DNA of 8,725 nucleotides from a bacterium (GTDB lineage Bacteria > Eremiobacterota > Eremiobacteria > Baltobacterales > Baltobacteraceae): the NCBI GenBank assembly GCA_021782295.1, contig JAJXVC010000068.1, positions 1 through 8,725 of the forward strand, written 5' to 3'. The translations under genes were made by a program, and so were the position numbers. The notes beneath the pieces are model-generated. The model saw only the letters and a list, made by a program, of their open reading frames with translations. It ran no database searches and was not told where the DNA came from. Shown here one piece after another: positions 1 to 8,506 of this stretch (within the stretch, counting starts at the first letter, position 1; every line of letters begins with the position of its first letter).

Positions 1-992
1 TTGAATTTTAAGTGCACTCCGCGCGAGCGCATCGATTGGTCGGGGCTGATAAACGTGCGCCCGATGTAACGGTTCTTTATCAGTCCTTCCACGTACGGCA
101 AGCCGCTCTCGGTCGCATAACCGATTCCTCCGGGCACGGCGGAATCGGGAACGGCCATCACGCAGTCGGCATCGACTGGATGTTCGCGCGCAAGGCGGCG
201 CCCCATTTCGTGCCTCGCCATATAGATCGAACGATTGTCGAGTTTGGAATCGGGACGGGCAAAATAAATATATTCAAACATGCACAGCGCGGGAAATTCA
301 TCCTTCACGTGCACGTGATAGGAGGTGATGCCGTCGCGCGTTACATGGACGACCTCGCCTGCCTCCACGTCGCGGAGGTAACGCGCTCCCACCGTTGCAA
401 GCGCGCACGATTCGCTCGCAACGACATAACCGCCGTCGTCGAACGTACCGAGACAGAGCGGCCGCACGCCCCATGGGTCGCGAAACGCGAAGAGTTCGTT
501 CTCCGAGCAGAGTACGATGGAATAGGCTCCGCGTGCTTTTTGCATCGCCGCTTCGATCCGCTCGAGCATCGTTCCCGAGCCATCGACGACGAGTTTTGCG
601 AGTACCTCGGTATCCGATGATGCCTGCATCACCGTTCCGAGCGGAAGCAACGAACGCAGTTCGTCGGTATTGGTGAGGTTGCCGTTATGCGCGAGCGCGA
701 ATTCACCGATATCGCTACGCTCGAGTAACGGCTGCGCGTTGACAACGATGGAAGAACCCGTCGTAGAGTAGCGTGTATGCCCGACTGCGATATGCCCGCT
801 TAACTGTGCGAGAATATCCTCGTTAAAAATCGCACCGAGCAGCCCCATCTCTTTATGCGAACGGAGCGTTCCACCGTCGCCGGCGGCGATACCGGCCGAT
901 TCCTGGCCGCGATGTTGGAGTGCGTAAAGACCGAAGTAGGCGAGCCTCGCCGCATCACGACCTGGGGCGAAGAGACCGACAATCCCGCACAT
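1..992 (-). CDS. purF: Amidophosphoribosyltransferase PurF (partial, C-terminus off the window)
   Basis: PurF makes 5-phosphoribosylamine from PRPP and glutamine, the first committed step of purine synthesis, in the cytoplasm. I read 330 residues before the frame runs off the left edge. The start is fixed by MCGIVGLF: Cys2 becomes the N-terminal nucleophile after Met removal, so there is no propeptide of the Bacillus type. Class II glutaminase motifs follow in order: LQHRGQES (about 25-32), GHTRYST (71-77), HNGNLTN (102-108) and SSDTEV (125-130). The linker motif CMFEYIYFARPDS (about 237-249) and the start of the phosphoribosyltransferase domain come next. The last readable segment, SMRSRGVHLKF, is typical of PurF. 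The PRPP-binding loop and any Fe-S ligands of the C-terminal part lie outside the window, so the Fe-S question cannot be settled. The start is 9 bp after the stop of the Bax-inhibitor-1 family gene, with no clear Shine-Dalgarno sequence, which suggests co-transcription. Identification is secure. Confidence 0.97.
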   Translation of the reverse strand, partial: MCGIVGLFAPGRDAARLAYFGLYALQHRGQESAGIAAGDGGTLRSHKEMGLLGAIFNEDILAQLSGHIAVGHTRYSTTGSSIVVNAQPLLERSDIGEFALAHNGNLTNTDELRSLLPLGTVMQASSDTEVLAKLVVDGSGTMLERIEAAMQKARGAYSIVLCSENELFAFRDPWGVRPLCLGTFDDGGYVVASESCALATVGARYLRDVEAGEVVHVTRDGITSYHVHVKDEFPALCMFEYIYFARPDSKLDNRSIYMARHEMGRRLAREHPVDADCVMAVPDSAVPGGIGYATESGLPYVEGLIKNRYIGRTFISPDQSMRSRGVHLKF

Positions 993-1001
993 GTTGGACC
1001 G

Positions 1002-1667
1002 CTAATCGTTCGAGCGGCGGCCGCTGAAAATTTGCAATAACGCGAGAAAGATGTTGATCGCGTCGAGATAGATGCTCACCGCGAGCATGATCGCGCTCGC
1101 TCCCCCTCCGCCGGCGCGAATGCGCGCAAAATCCGCGAGCGTGAGCCCAGCGAAGATGAAGAGCACCACCCACGAGATCGCCGTCGGCGAGACGAAGTGA
1201 ACGAAGAGCGAAACGATGCCGATCACGATAATCGCCATCAGCGCCATCGTCAGCACGCCGTAGAGACGGCGGAAATCGAAGGTCGTCGCATAGACGATCG
1301 CACCGAGCCCGAGCATCCCAAGCCCGGTTGTGAGCGCCGCGTTCATGACGACGCTGGGGCCGTCAATGTGCGCGTAGAAGGCGATCGTCGGCGCGATACC
1401 GATGCCTTCAAGAAACGTAAATGCGTAGAACATCAGCAGCGCAAGCGGTTCGTTCGTGACGCTCATACGTCCGATGGCAATGAGCAGAATAAATCCGCCG
1501 ATCAGCGCCCCGAACGCGAGAAAGCCGGGGGCCATATCGCGAAACAGATACGCGGCGAGTGCCGTGATACAGAGCCCGAGCCCGGTGATGCCGAGGACTT
1601 GGCTCAGGAGCGCCGGCGTCGATGCCGTCGCAGCATACGGAGCCGAGGGTGGTAGGCGGTAGTTCAT
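1002..1667 (-). CDS. Bax inhibitor-1 family (YbhL/YccA-like) integral membrane protein
   Basis: A 221-residue, strongly hydrophobic protein with about seven membrane segments, at roughly 24-42, 48-67, 76-98, 105-127, 137-158, 163-180 and 190-214. It matches the Bax inhibitor-1 (UPF0005, TMBIM-like) family by FTFLEGI (83-88 region), by LTLADFARIRAG and by the C-terminal signature SIYLDAINIFLALLQIF (about 198-214). Asp179 and Asp202 occupy the places of the paired aspartates that act as a pH and calcium sensor in Bacillus YetJ. That they do so here is inference from the family. Bacterial members are inner-membrane proteins proposed to leak calcium or influence membrane proteostasis; the substrate is not known for this one. 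The start ATG is preceded by a weak purine run (GAGAG). It reads into purF after 9 bp and is divergent from the ClC gene. Length is normal for the family. Confidence 0.92.
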   Translation of the reverse strand: MNYRLPPSAPYAATASTPALLSQVLGITGLGLCITALAAYLFRDMAPGFLAFGALIGGFILLIAIGRMSVTNEPLALLMFYAFTFLEGIGIAPTIAFYAHIDGPSVVMNAALTTGLGMLGLGAIVYATTFDFRRLYGVLTMALMAIIVIGIVSLFVHFVSPTAISWVVLFIFAGLTLADFARIRAGGGGASAIMLAVSIYLDAINIFLALLQIFSGRRSND

Positions 1668-1674
1668 CGCTCTC

Positions 1675-1680
1675 TATAAT
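1675..1680 (+). promoter_or_regulatory. Candidate -10 box for the ClC gene
   Basis: A perfect TATAAT lies just inside the divergent intergenic region, about 110 bp before the ATG at 1786. I see no good -35 element at 16-18 bp upstream (the bases there read roughly GGTAGGC), and no extended -10 TGn. Transcription from here would start near 1687 and place all three inverted repeats in the ClC leader. This is suggestive only. Confidence 0.25.
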
Positions 1681-1688
1681 CGCTCATC

Positions 1689-1720
1689 GGGGCGTTAAGG
1701 TTCCCTTCACCTTGCGCCCC
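1689..1720. repeat. Inverted repeat / hairpin 1 in the divergent intergenic region
   Basis: GGGGCG (1689-1694) pairs with CGCCCC (1715-1720), and AAGGT (1697-1701) pairs with ACCTT (1709-1713). The arms are separated by a small internal bulge (TT opposite G) and closed by a 7-nt loop. That gives 11 Watson-Crick pairs. There is no T-tract on either side, and the flanking genes diverge, so it is not an intrinsic terminator. It could be an operator or a leader RNA structure for either gene. Confidence 0.6.
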
Positions 1721-1726
1721 CCCTGC

Positions 1727-1744
1727 CGGTCGCTAGCGCGACCG
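1727..1744. repeat. Inverted repeat / hairpin 2 in the divergent intergenic region
   Basis: A perfect 7-bp stem: CGGTCGC (1727-1733) against GCGACCG (1738-1744), closed by the tetranucleotide TAGC. It lies six bases after hairpin 1 and is separated from hairpin 3 by one base. Confidence 0.6.
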
Positions 1745-1745
1745 A

Positions 1746-1767
1746 CGACGCAGTGATTTCTGCGTCG
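1746..1767. repeat. Inverted repeat / hairpin 3, overlapping a possible GTG start
   Basis: A perfect 8-bp stem: CGACGCAG (1746-1753) against CTGCGTCG (1760-1767), with the loop TGATTT. The in-frame GTG at 1753 falls at the stem-loop junction. This argues either that translation really starts at the later ATG (1786) or that the start is structurally controlled. Confidence 0.6.
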
Positions 1768-1785
1768 CCGCGAAAACACGCTTCC

Positions 1786-3516
1786 ATGCGACTTGCCTTC
1801 GAACCGAAAGGAACGACCTATATCTTGCGAGTCGCTCGTTTTTCGGTCTCGCAGAGCGCTTTTATGATCGTCGCTGCGATTCTTGTCGGGATCGGCGGCG
1901 GGCTCGGCGCGGTGGCGTTTCGCGATATGATCGCCGGTGCCGGCTGGCTGGCGTTCGGTCGACTTCTTCCGTTTTTGCACGCGCATCTCGGCCCGATCGG
2001 CATCATCCTCGTGCTCGCGATCGGCGGCTGCGCCGCAGCCGCCTTCGCCGTCCGCTTCGCTCCCGAAGCGAGGGGGCATGGCGTTCCCGAGGTGATGGAA
2101 TCGGTCGCGCGGCGCGGCGGCGTGATGCGGCCGCGCATCATTGCGATCAAGTCGATCGCTTCGGCGATCTCGATCGGCTTCGGTGGGAGCTGCGGGCGCG
2201 AAGGCCCGATCGTCCAGATCGGCTCGGCGATCGGTTCGGTCGTCGGCCAGGCCGTCCGCGCGCCCGCATCGATCGTGCGGACGCTCGTCGCCTGCGGCGC
2301 AGCCGCAGGAATCTCCGCGACCTTCAATGCGCCGATCGGCGGCGTCTTCTTCGCCGCCGAGGTCATCCTCGGCGAGTTCGCACCGCGTTCCTTCGCCGCG
2401 ATCGTCGTCTCCTCGGTCATCTCCGCGGTGATCGGTCGCGCGTTTTTAGGCAACCATCCGTCGTTCAATGCCGCCGCATTCCAACTGGCATCGCCGTTGG
2501 AACTCGTGCTCTATGGGGTGCTCGGTGTGCTTGCCGCCGTCTGGGCGACGGGCTTCGTCAAGCTCCTCTATGCCGTCGAGGATCGCTTCAATGCAGCGCG
2601 ATTCCCGGCATGGGCGAAGGGTGCAATCGGTTTTGCGTGCGTCGGCACGATCGGCATCTGGTTTCCGCAGGTTTTCGGCGTTGGTTACGGCCCGATCCAG
2701 CAGGTGCTCTACGAGCACGTCGCCGCTCCGCACGCCTTCCTTCTCGCAGCACTCAAGCCGCTGGCAACCTCGCTCACGCTCGGCAGCGGAGGTTCCGGGG
2801 GTGTTTTCGCGCCGTCGCTCTTTATTGGCGCATTTCTCGGCGACGCATATGGCCGCGTCGTTCACGGACTCTTTCCGCTCTGGACCGGCCCGGCCGCAGC
2901 CTACGGTCTCGTCGCGATGGCGGCGCTCTTTGCCGCCGCCGCCGAGGCACCGATCACCGCGATCATGATCGTCTTCGAAATGTCGAGCGACTACACGATC
3001 GTTCTCCCGCTGATGGTAACCGTCGTCATTGCGTCGCTGCTCGGTCGTCGTCTGCTCGGCGCGACCGTTTACGAACAAAAACTTCTGCGACGCGGTATCG
3101 ACTGGAAGAAGGCGCGCAATCCGGGCTTCTTTTCCCGACTAACGGTCGCGGCCTATACCCGCAAGGCTCCGGTCGTCGCGCAGGTTGGCGAAACGATCGC
3201 CGATGCAATCGATGAGGAGCGCGACGAAAATGAACTCGCGATTCCCGTCTGCGACGGCGAGCGCTTCGTCGGCGTTGTCACCGCGCTCGATCTTGCTCGC
3301 GCGGTCGCCGAACGACGCGGAGCCGAGCCGTTACGTTCGATCATCCACCTGCACCCCGGCGCGCTCGTACCGACCGATACGCTCGACCGCGCCGCAGCGT
3401 TGATGGCGGAGAGCGATACACCGCTGCTTCCCGTCTTGGGTGAGAACGAGACCTTGATCGGTATTTTAACGCGTCGCGATCTGCTGCTGGCCTACCGCAA
3501 CGCCGGGAATACGTAG
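1786..3516 (+). CDS. ClC-family chloride channel/transporter with C-terminal CBS domain pair
   Basis: An inner-membrane ClC anion transport protein. The first in-frame start is a GTG at 1753 (587 residues). I prefer the ATG at 1786 (576 residues) because the GTG sits inside a hairpin; neither has a Shine-Dalgarno sequence. In GTG-based numbering the selectivity-filter motifs are GHGVPEV (108-114, His in place of the usual filter Ser), GREGPIVQIG (148-157, gating Glu150) and GGVFAP (349-354). Tyr440 in GATVYEQKL matches the central filter tyrosine. NAPIGGVFFAAEV (192-204) has Val204 where E. coli ClC-ec1 carries the internal proton glutamate Glu203. Many ClC channels lack that glutamate, so a passive channel is possible. 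Two CBS motifs follow at about 473-520 and 531-580 and could bind adenine nucleotides. The gene is convergent with purD (10-bp gap). Family assignment is firm; channel versus exchanger is unresolved. Confidence 0.93.
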   Translation: MRLAFEPKGTTYILRVARFSVSQSAFMIVAAILVGIGGGLGAVAFRDMIAGAGWLAFGRLLPFLHAHLGPIGIILVLAIGGCAAAAFAVRFAPEARGHGVPEVMESVARRGGVMRPRIIAIKSIASAISIGFGGSCGREGPIVQIGSAIGSVVGQAVRAPASIVRTLVACGAAAGISATFNAPIGGVFFAAEVILGEFAPRSFAAIVVSSVISAVIGRAFLGNHPSFNAAAFQLASPLELVLYGVLGVLAAVWATGFVKLLYAVEDRFNAARFPAWAKGAIGFACVGTIGIWFPQVFGVGYGPIQQVLYEHVAAPHAFLLAALKPLATSLTLGSGGSGGVFAPSLFIGAFLGDAYGRVVHGLFPLWTGPAAAYGLVAMAALFAAAAEAPITAIMIVFEMSSDYTIVLPLMVTVVIASLLGRRLLGATVYEQKLLRRGIDWKKARNPGFFSRLTVAAYTRKAPVVAQVGETIADAIDEERDENELAIPVCDGERFVGVVTALDLARAVAERRGAEPLRSIIHLHPGALVPTDTLDRAAALMAESDTPLLPVLGENETLIGILTRRDLLLAYRNAGNT

Positions 3517-3526
3517 CTTCGCGTCG

Positions 3527-4794
3527 TTAAAATTGCGCGATGTCGGTGCGGTACGTGAGATCGACGTCGCCGAAGGCTTCGCGGAGTACGCGCACGCCGG
3601 CATAGGCGCGCTCGCGTGCATCGCGCAGCGTCGCTCCCACCGCACTCACTGTGAGCACGCGCCCTCCCGGGCTGCTGACGGTGCCGTCGACGAGCTTCGA
3701 TCCGCCCCAGAAACATCGCACGCCCTCAGGAAGCGCAACCTCAGCCGGGAGGTTTGCAATCGGCGTGCTCTCAAGCGGATAGCGCGAACTCGCCAGCACG
3801 ACGCCGACGCAGGGCTCGGGATTGACGCGCGCGACCGAGAGATCGAGCGCACCGTCGGCGCAGGATTTGAGCAACGCGGCAAAATCACCGCCGATCCGCG
3901 GCACGATCGCCTGCGTCTCGGGATCGCCGAATCGCACGTTAAATTCGATTACTTGCGGGCCGTCGGCGCACCACATCAGGCCGGCGTAGAGTACGCCGAC
4001 GTAGCGTTCGTTCTCGGCGGCCAAGCCGCGCAGCATCGGGCCGAAGATCCGCTCGCGCACGATATCCATATAGCCCTCGGGAAAGTCGTGCGGCGGAGAA
4101 TATGCACCCATACCGCCGGTATTCGGGCCGGTATCGCCGTCGCCGGCGCGTTTGTAATCGCATGCGGCGATGAACGGCATCATCGCGCGTCCATCGCAGA
4201 GCGCAAAGACCGAGAGCTCGCGCCCGACCAAACGCTCCTCGAGAACGATATCGGTACCGCCGCCGGGAATCGCTCGCTCGCCGTACCAACTCGCGAGCAA
4301 CGCCTCTGCTTCTGCTGGTCCGGAGGTCACGACCACCCCTTTGCCGGCGGCTAAACCATCGGCTTTGACGACGACGCCGCGCTCGCCCCATGAGGCGAGG
4401 ACCTTGCGCGCCGTGTCGAGCGAATGTACGACCGAATAGCGCGCGGTCGGAACCCCGTTGCGCTCCATGAAGCGCTTGGCAAAGCTCTTCGAACTCTCCA
4501 AACGCCCGATCGAACGATTCGGTCCAAAAACCGAGATACCGAGTTCGCGTGCGCGATCGGCGACGCCGGCGGCGATCGCCGTCTCCGGGCCGATCACGAT
4601 GAGGTCGATTCGCTCCGCGAGCGCGCGTTCGGCGATCCCCTTCGCGTCGGTCACCGCGAGATTCCAGTTGCTTCCGTAGAGCCCGGTTCCCGCGTTTCCC
4701 GGTGTCGTAAAGAGCGCTTCGCAGGAAGGCGATTGCGCGATGCGCCAACCGAGCGCATCTTCGCGCGCACCATTTCCGACCAAGAGGACGCGCA

Positions 4795-4798
<4 letters not shown>
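3527..4798 (-). CDS. purD: Phosphoribosylamine--glycine ligase PurD (GAR synthetase)
   Basis: PurD joins glycine to 5-phosphoribosylamine using ATP, giving GAR, the second step of de novo purine synthesis. The 423-residue protein is full length for this ATP-grasp enzyme. It starts MMRVLLVGNGARE, has the ATP-binding stretch VVKADGLAAGKGV (about 143-155), then GPNTGGMGAYSP (225-236 region) and the metal-binding motif IEFNVRFGDPETQ (about 284-296), and ends LTYRTDIAQF. The N-terminal motif is GAREDAL where the family normally has GGREHAL, an unusual Gly-to-Ala and His-to-Asp change. The start ATG (4798) overlaps the guaA stop as ATGA; the next codon is also ATG (4795), and an upstream in-frame GTG at 4804 is less likely. 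It is the last gene of the purP-guaA-purD run. No intrinsic terminator was seen before the convergent ClC gene. Confidence 0.96.
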
Positions 4799-6333
<1,535 letters not shown>

Positions 6334-6337
6334 ATGG

Positions 6338-7480
6338 TTATGTTAGCACCTCTGCCAAACGTCCGGCCTCGCGCGCAAATGCCAATTCCATCGCGATGCG
6401 CTCGCCGACTGAGATATCGCGTCCCCAACGGTACGACGAATAGGGCGTAAATCGCGTTCCCGGCGATCCCGGTATACGCAGCGAGACATCGTAACAGACG
6501 AACTCCTTCGGCGGGCCGGCGACGATCGCGCATTGCAATGCAAAGGGCCCGATCGCTCCCGGCGGCAGCGCGCGGCGCGCGGCGGCGACGAAACGCTCGC
6601 CCATCTCGAATGCCGCTTCCAACGTCGACTCCGTGAGGGTCGCGGCAATATGTCCCGCTTCCTCCAGGCGCATCGGCACGTCGCGCAACTGTTCGTAGAC
6701 CGAGGGCGGCACGTTGCGAAAACCTTCGAGATTGGTTTGCCGACGCGTATCGGTTCCCATCAACTCGAGTTCGTCGAGCATCGGCGAATAGAAAAAATTC
6801 AGGTTGATCGATGGTCCGAGCGCAAATTCTTCAATAATCGCTCCGGCAAGGCCGGCTTCGTCGAGAATCCCCTCGGCGATCAACCGCGCGCTGACTTCGC
6901 GATATTGCGCCGGGCTCGCGCAAAGAAAGAACGCGCGTTCGAAACGCACCCGCGCATGCGGCGCCTTCACCATGACCAGACGATCGATCTCTTCGGGCGA
7001 AGCGAACTGTCGCGGATGACGAATACCGGCGTTTGCCAGCAATTCGTATTGATTTCCCGCCTCATCGCGCTCCTCAGCTCGCAGGAGAAAGCGATTTCCG
7101 AAGAACGGAACGAGCATCCGCCGCTCGATTTCGTCGTAGCTGAAATGTTGGTGAAGATAGACTTCAAACGAACGATTCGCACAGAAGATCACGTTCCGCT
7201 TCAGCAGTTCGCGCTGCACTCGTTCGTCGAGGAGATCGGCAAAGCGTTCGAGTTCGATGACGTCGTCGACGCAACCGCGTGGAATCGAACCTTCGCACCG
7301 CCGGAAATGCTCGGTGTAGGTGCGCTCGCGCCCCCGCGCGGTCACCACCAGGTTCCGAAAACCGCGCAGCTTCGCCCCCGCGGCGACCTCGAGCGCAGAA
7401 TGGCTTCCAATCGAGCAGAGCGTCAACGCATCGAGATCGTACCCGCGCAGTGTCTCTTCGACGGAGGTGAACTCAGCCAT
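6338..7480 (-). CDS. PurP-family ATP-grasp paralogue (PurP2-like), function uncertain
   Basis: A 380-residue homologue of the FAICAR synthetase PurP, in tandem with purP after a 3-bp gap. It keeps the N-terminal signature LCSIGSHSALEVAAGAK (about 21-37), VPFFGNR (124-130), IIEEFALG (215-222), FFYSPMLDELELMG (229-242) and the C-terminal GERIAMEL. Compared with its neighbour, VPHGSF becomes CANRSF (100-105), the glycine-rich loop GAAGGKGY becomes PHARVRFERAF, MDRRYETN becomes TDTRRQTN, and the acidic residue in MEISAR becomes Asp331 in YDVSLR. These changes fall in motifs shared by authentic PurP proteins, so it may bind a different substrate, be a non-catalytic partner, or be a diverged synthetase. 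Archaeal genomes with more than one PurP paralogue are known. The reading frame is intact and tightly spaced before guaA, which argues for a retained function. Family membership is firm; activity is not established. Confidence 0.85.
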   Translation of the reverse strand: MAEFTSVEETLRGYDLDALTLCSIGSHSALEVAAGAKLRGFRNLVVTARGRERTYTEHFRRCEGSIPRGCVDDVIELERFADLLDERVQRELLKRNVIFCANRSFEVYLHQHFSYDEIERRMLVPFFGNRFLLRAEERDEAGNQYELLANAGIRHPRQFASPEEIDRLVMVKAPHARVRFERAFFLCASPAQYREVSARLIAEGILDEAGLAGAIIEEFALGPSINLNFFYSPMLDELELMGTDTRRQTNLEGFRNVPPSVYEQLRDVPMRLEEAGHIAATLTESTLEAAFEMGERFVAAARRALPPGAIGPFALQCAIVAGPPKEFVCYDVSLRIPGSPGTRFTPYSSYRWGRDISVGERIAMELAFAREAGRLAEVLT

Positions 7481-7483
7481 CGG

Positions 7484-8506
7484 CTACAGAACGCTCGAAT
7501 CGTCGAGCACGGCTTTGAGATTCGACGCAAGCAATGCGTTTTTGATCTCGCGCGCGATGCGACGACCGGTCGACATCGGCTCTGAATAATTGAGGTACGA
7601 GTAAGGCGATCCATCGATGAAGAGATTGCTGCCCGCAACGATGCGCGCCGAGATCTCCATGATATAGAAATGCATATCCGGCGTAATGATCGTTTCGATG
7701 CAGAACGCCCCGAAGAGCCCCTTCGGTCCGCAAATTTCTTTGCTGACGCGGATGACGTTGTCGCCCATCTCCAGAGCTTCGGCGAGCATCGACTCGCGCA
7801 AACTCACCGGTGAGTTCCCGACCACGACGTATGAGGGGTCGACATCCATGCCTTCTTGCGCCGCGGCCGGAATGCGACCGAGCGAGTCGACGTTGGTCTC
7901 GTAGCGGCGGTCCATCGACATAATTTCAAGTTCGCCGGAGAGCGGGGAGTAGAAATAGTGAATGTAGAGCGGCACACCGATGATGTATTCTTGGATCGTA
8001 TATTGAGCTTTCAGCGAACCGGCCCGCTCTTCGAAATCGGCGGCATCGCGGATAAACATATAGCCTTTACCGCCGGCGGCGCCGTAGAGTTTGACGATCA
8101 CCGGTCGGTCGATCTCGGCACCGCTCTTAAACTGGCGCGGCAACCGTAGCCCCGCGCGCGTCAACCAATCGCGCTGTAATTCGCGGCTCGCTTCCCAATC
8201 GAGCACGGCCTTATTCCCAAAGTAGGGAACCGTCATCTTCTTATGCTCTTCGGGAGAAAGATAGGCGACGAAGGATCCGTGCGGAACGACGATTGCCTTG
8301 CGAGCGCGCAGCTCTTCGAAGAGCGTCGGGAACGCCGAGTAGGACGGGAGAACGATGACTTCGTCGACGAAGCGAAACGAGCGATAGAGCCGTTCGGTCT
8401 GCGGACTGGTGATCGCTAACGTCCGGAAACCTTCGTCGCGCGCACCTTTGAGAATCTGGAGCGCGGAGTGCGAGCCTAACGTCGCGATGGTGTAGTGCCG
8501 ATTCAT
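7484..8506 (-). CDS. purP: Formate-dependent FAICAR synthetase PurP (5-formaminoimidazole-4-carboxamide ribonucleotide synthetase)
   Basis: PurP converts AICAR, formate and ATP to FAICAR, ADP and phosphate, the penultimate step to IMP, without a folate donor. The 340-residue protein has the family's N-terminal signature YTIATLGSHSALQILKGA (5-22), then VVPHGSFVAY (73-82), FGNKAVLDWE (96-105), the ATP-grasp lysine and glycine loop VIVKLYGAAGGKGY (136-149), IQEYIIGV (171-178), HYFYSPL (183-189), MDRRYETNVDSLGR (198-211), YIMEISARI (281-289), GSPYSYLNY and GRRIAREIKNAL. I recognise this pattern from the characterised Methanocaldococcus jannaschii enzyme. The stretch between Lys139 and Glu173 is 12 residues shorter than the matching part of the downstream paralogue. 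The start overlaps the preceding stop as ATGA and has a good ribosome site. The family is best known from archaea, which makes its position beside bacterial guaA and purD notable. An alternative is a related ligase of slightly different substrate. Confidence 0.9.
   Translation of the reverse strand: MNRHYTIATLGSHSALQILKGARDEGFRTLAITSPQTERLYRSFRFVDEVIVLPSYSAFPTLFEELRARKAIVVPHGSFVAYLSPEEHKKMTVPYFGNKAVLDWEASRELQRDWLTRAGLRLPRQFKSGAEIDRPVIVKLYGAAGGKGYMFIRDAADFEERAGSLKAQYTIQEYIIGVPLYIHYFYSPLSGELEIMSMDRRYETNVDSLGRIPAAAQEGMDVDPSYVVVGNSPVSLRESMLAEALEMGDNVIRVSKEICGPKGLFGAFCIETIITPDMHFYIMEISARIVAGSNLFIDGSPYSYLNYSEPMSTGRRIAREIKNALLASNLKAVLDDSSVL

Noticed and set aside
12..620. A 202-residue plus-strand open frame opposite purF
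   Set aside because: It is antisense to clearly conserved PurF sequence, has no recognisable motif, and its Arg/His-rich composition is that of a GC-rich shadow frame.
1717..1723. Run of seven C as a phase-variation tract
   Set aside because: It is short, lies outside coding sequence and is partly the arm of hairpin 1; there is no sign that it switches a reading frame.
1681..1785. Fluoride (crcB-type) riboswitch ahead of the ClC gene
   Set aside because: The conserved GGCGAUG start and CUGAU-type pseudoknot partner of that riboswitch are not present, and the ClC protein has a GREGP filter rather than fluoride-exporter features.
3504..3545. Bidirectional terminator between ClC and purD
   Set aside because: Only a 5-bp TCGCG/CGCGA pairing with a 12-base loop can be drawn, with no T-tract of useful length.
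3533..4354. A 273-residue plus-strand open frame opposite purD
   Set aside because: It lies entirely within confident purD on the other strand and shows no family motif.
6533..7585. A 350-residue plus-strand open frame opposite the PurP pair
   Set aside because: It is long, but runs antisense across the purP junction and reads as low-complexity shadow sequence without a recognised domain.
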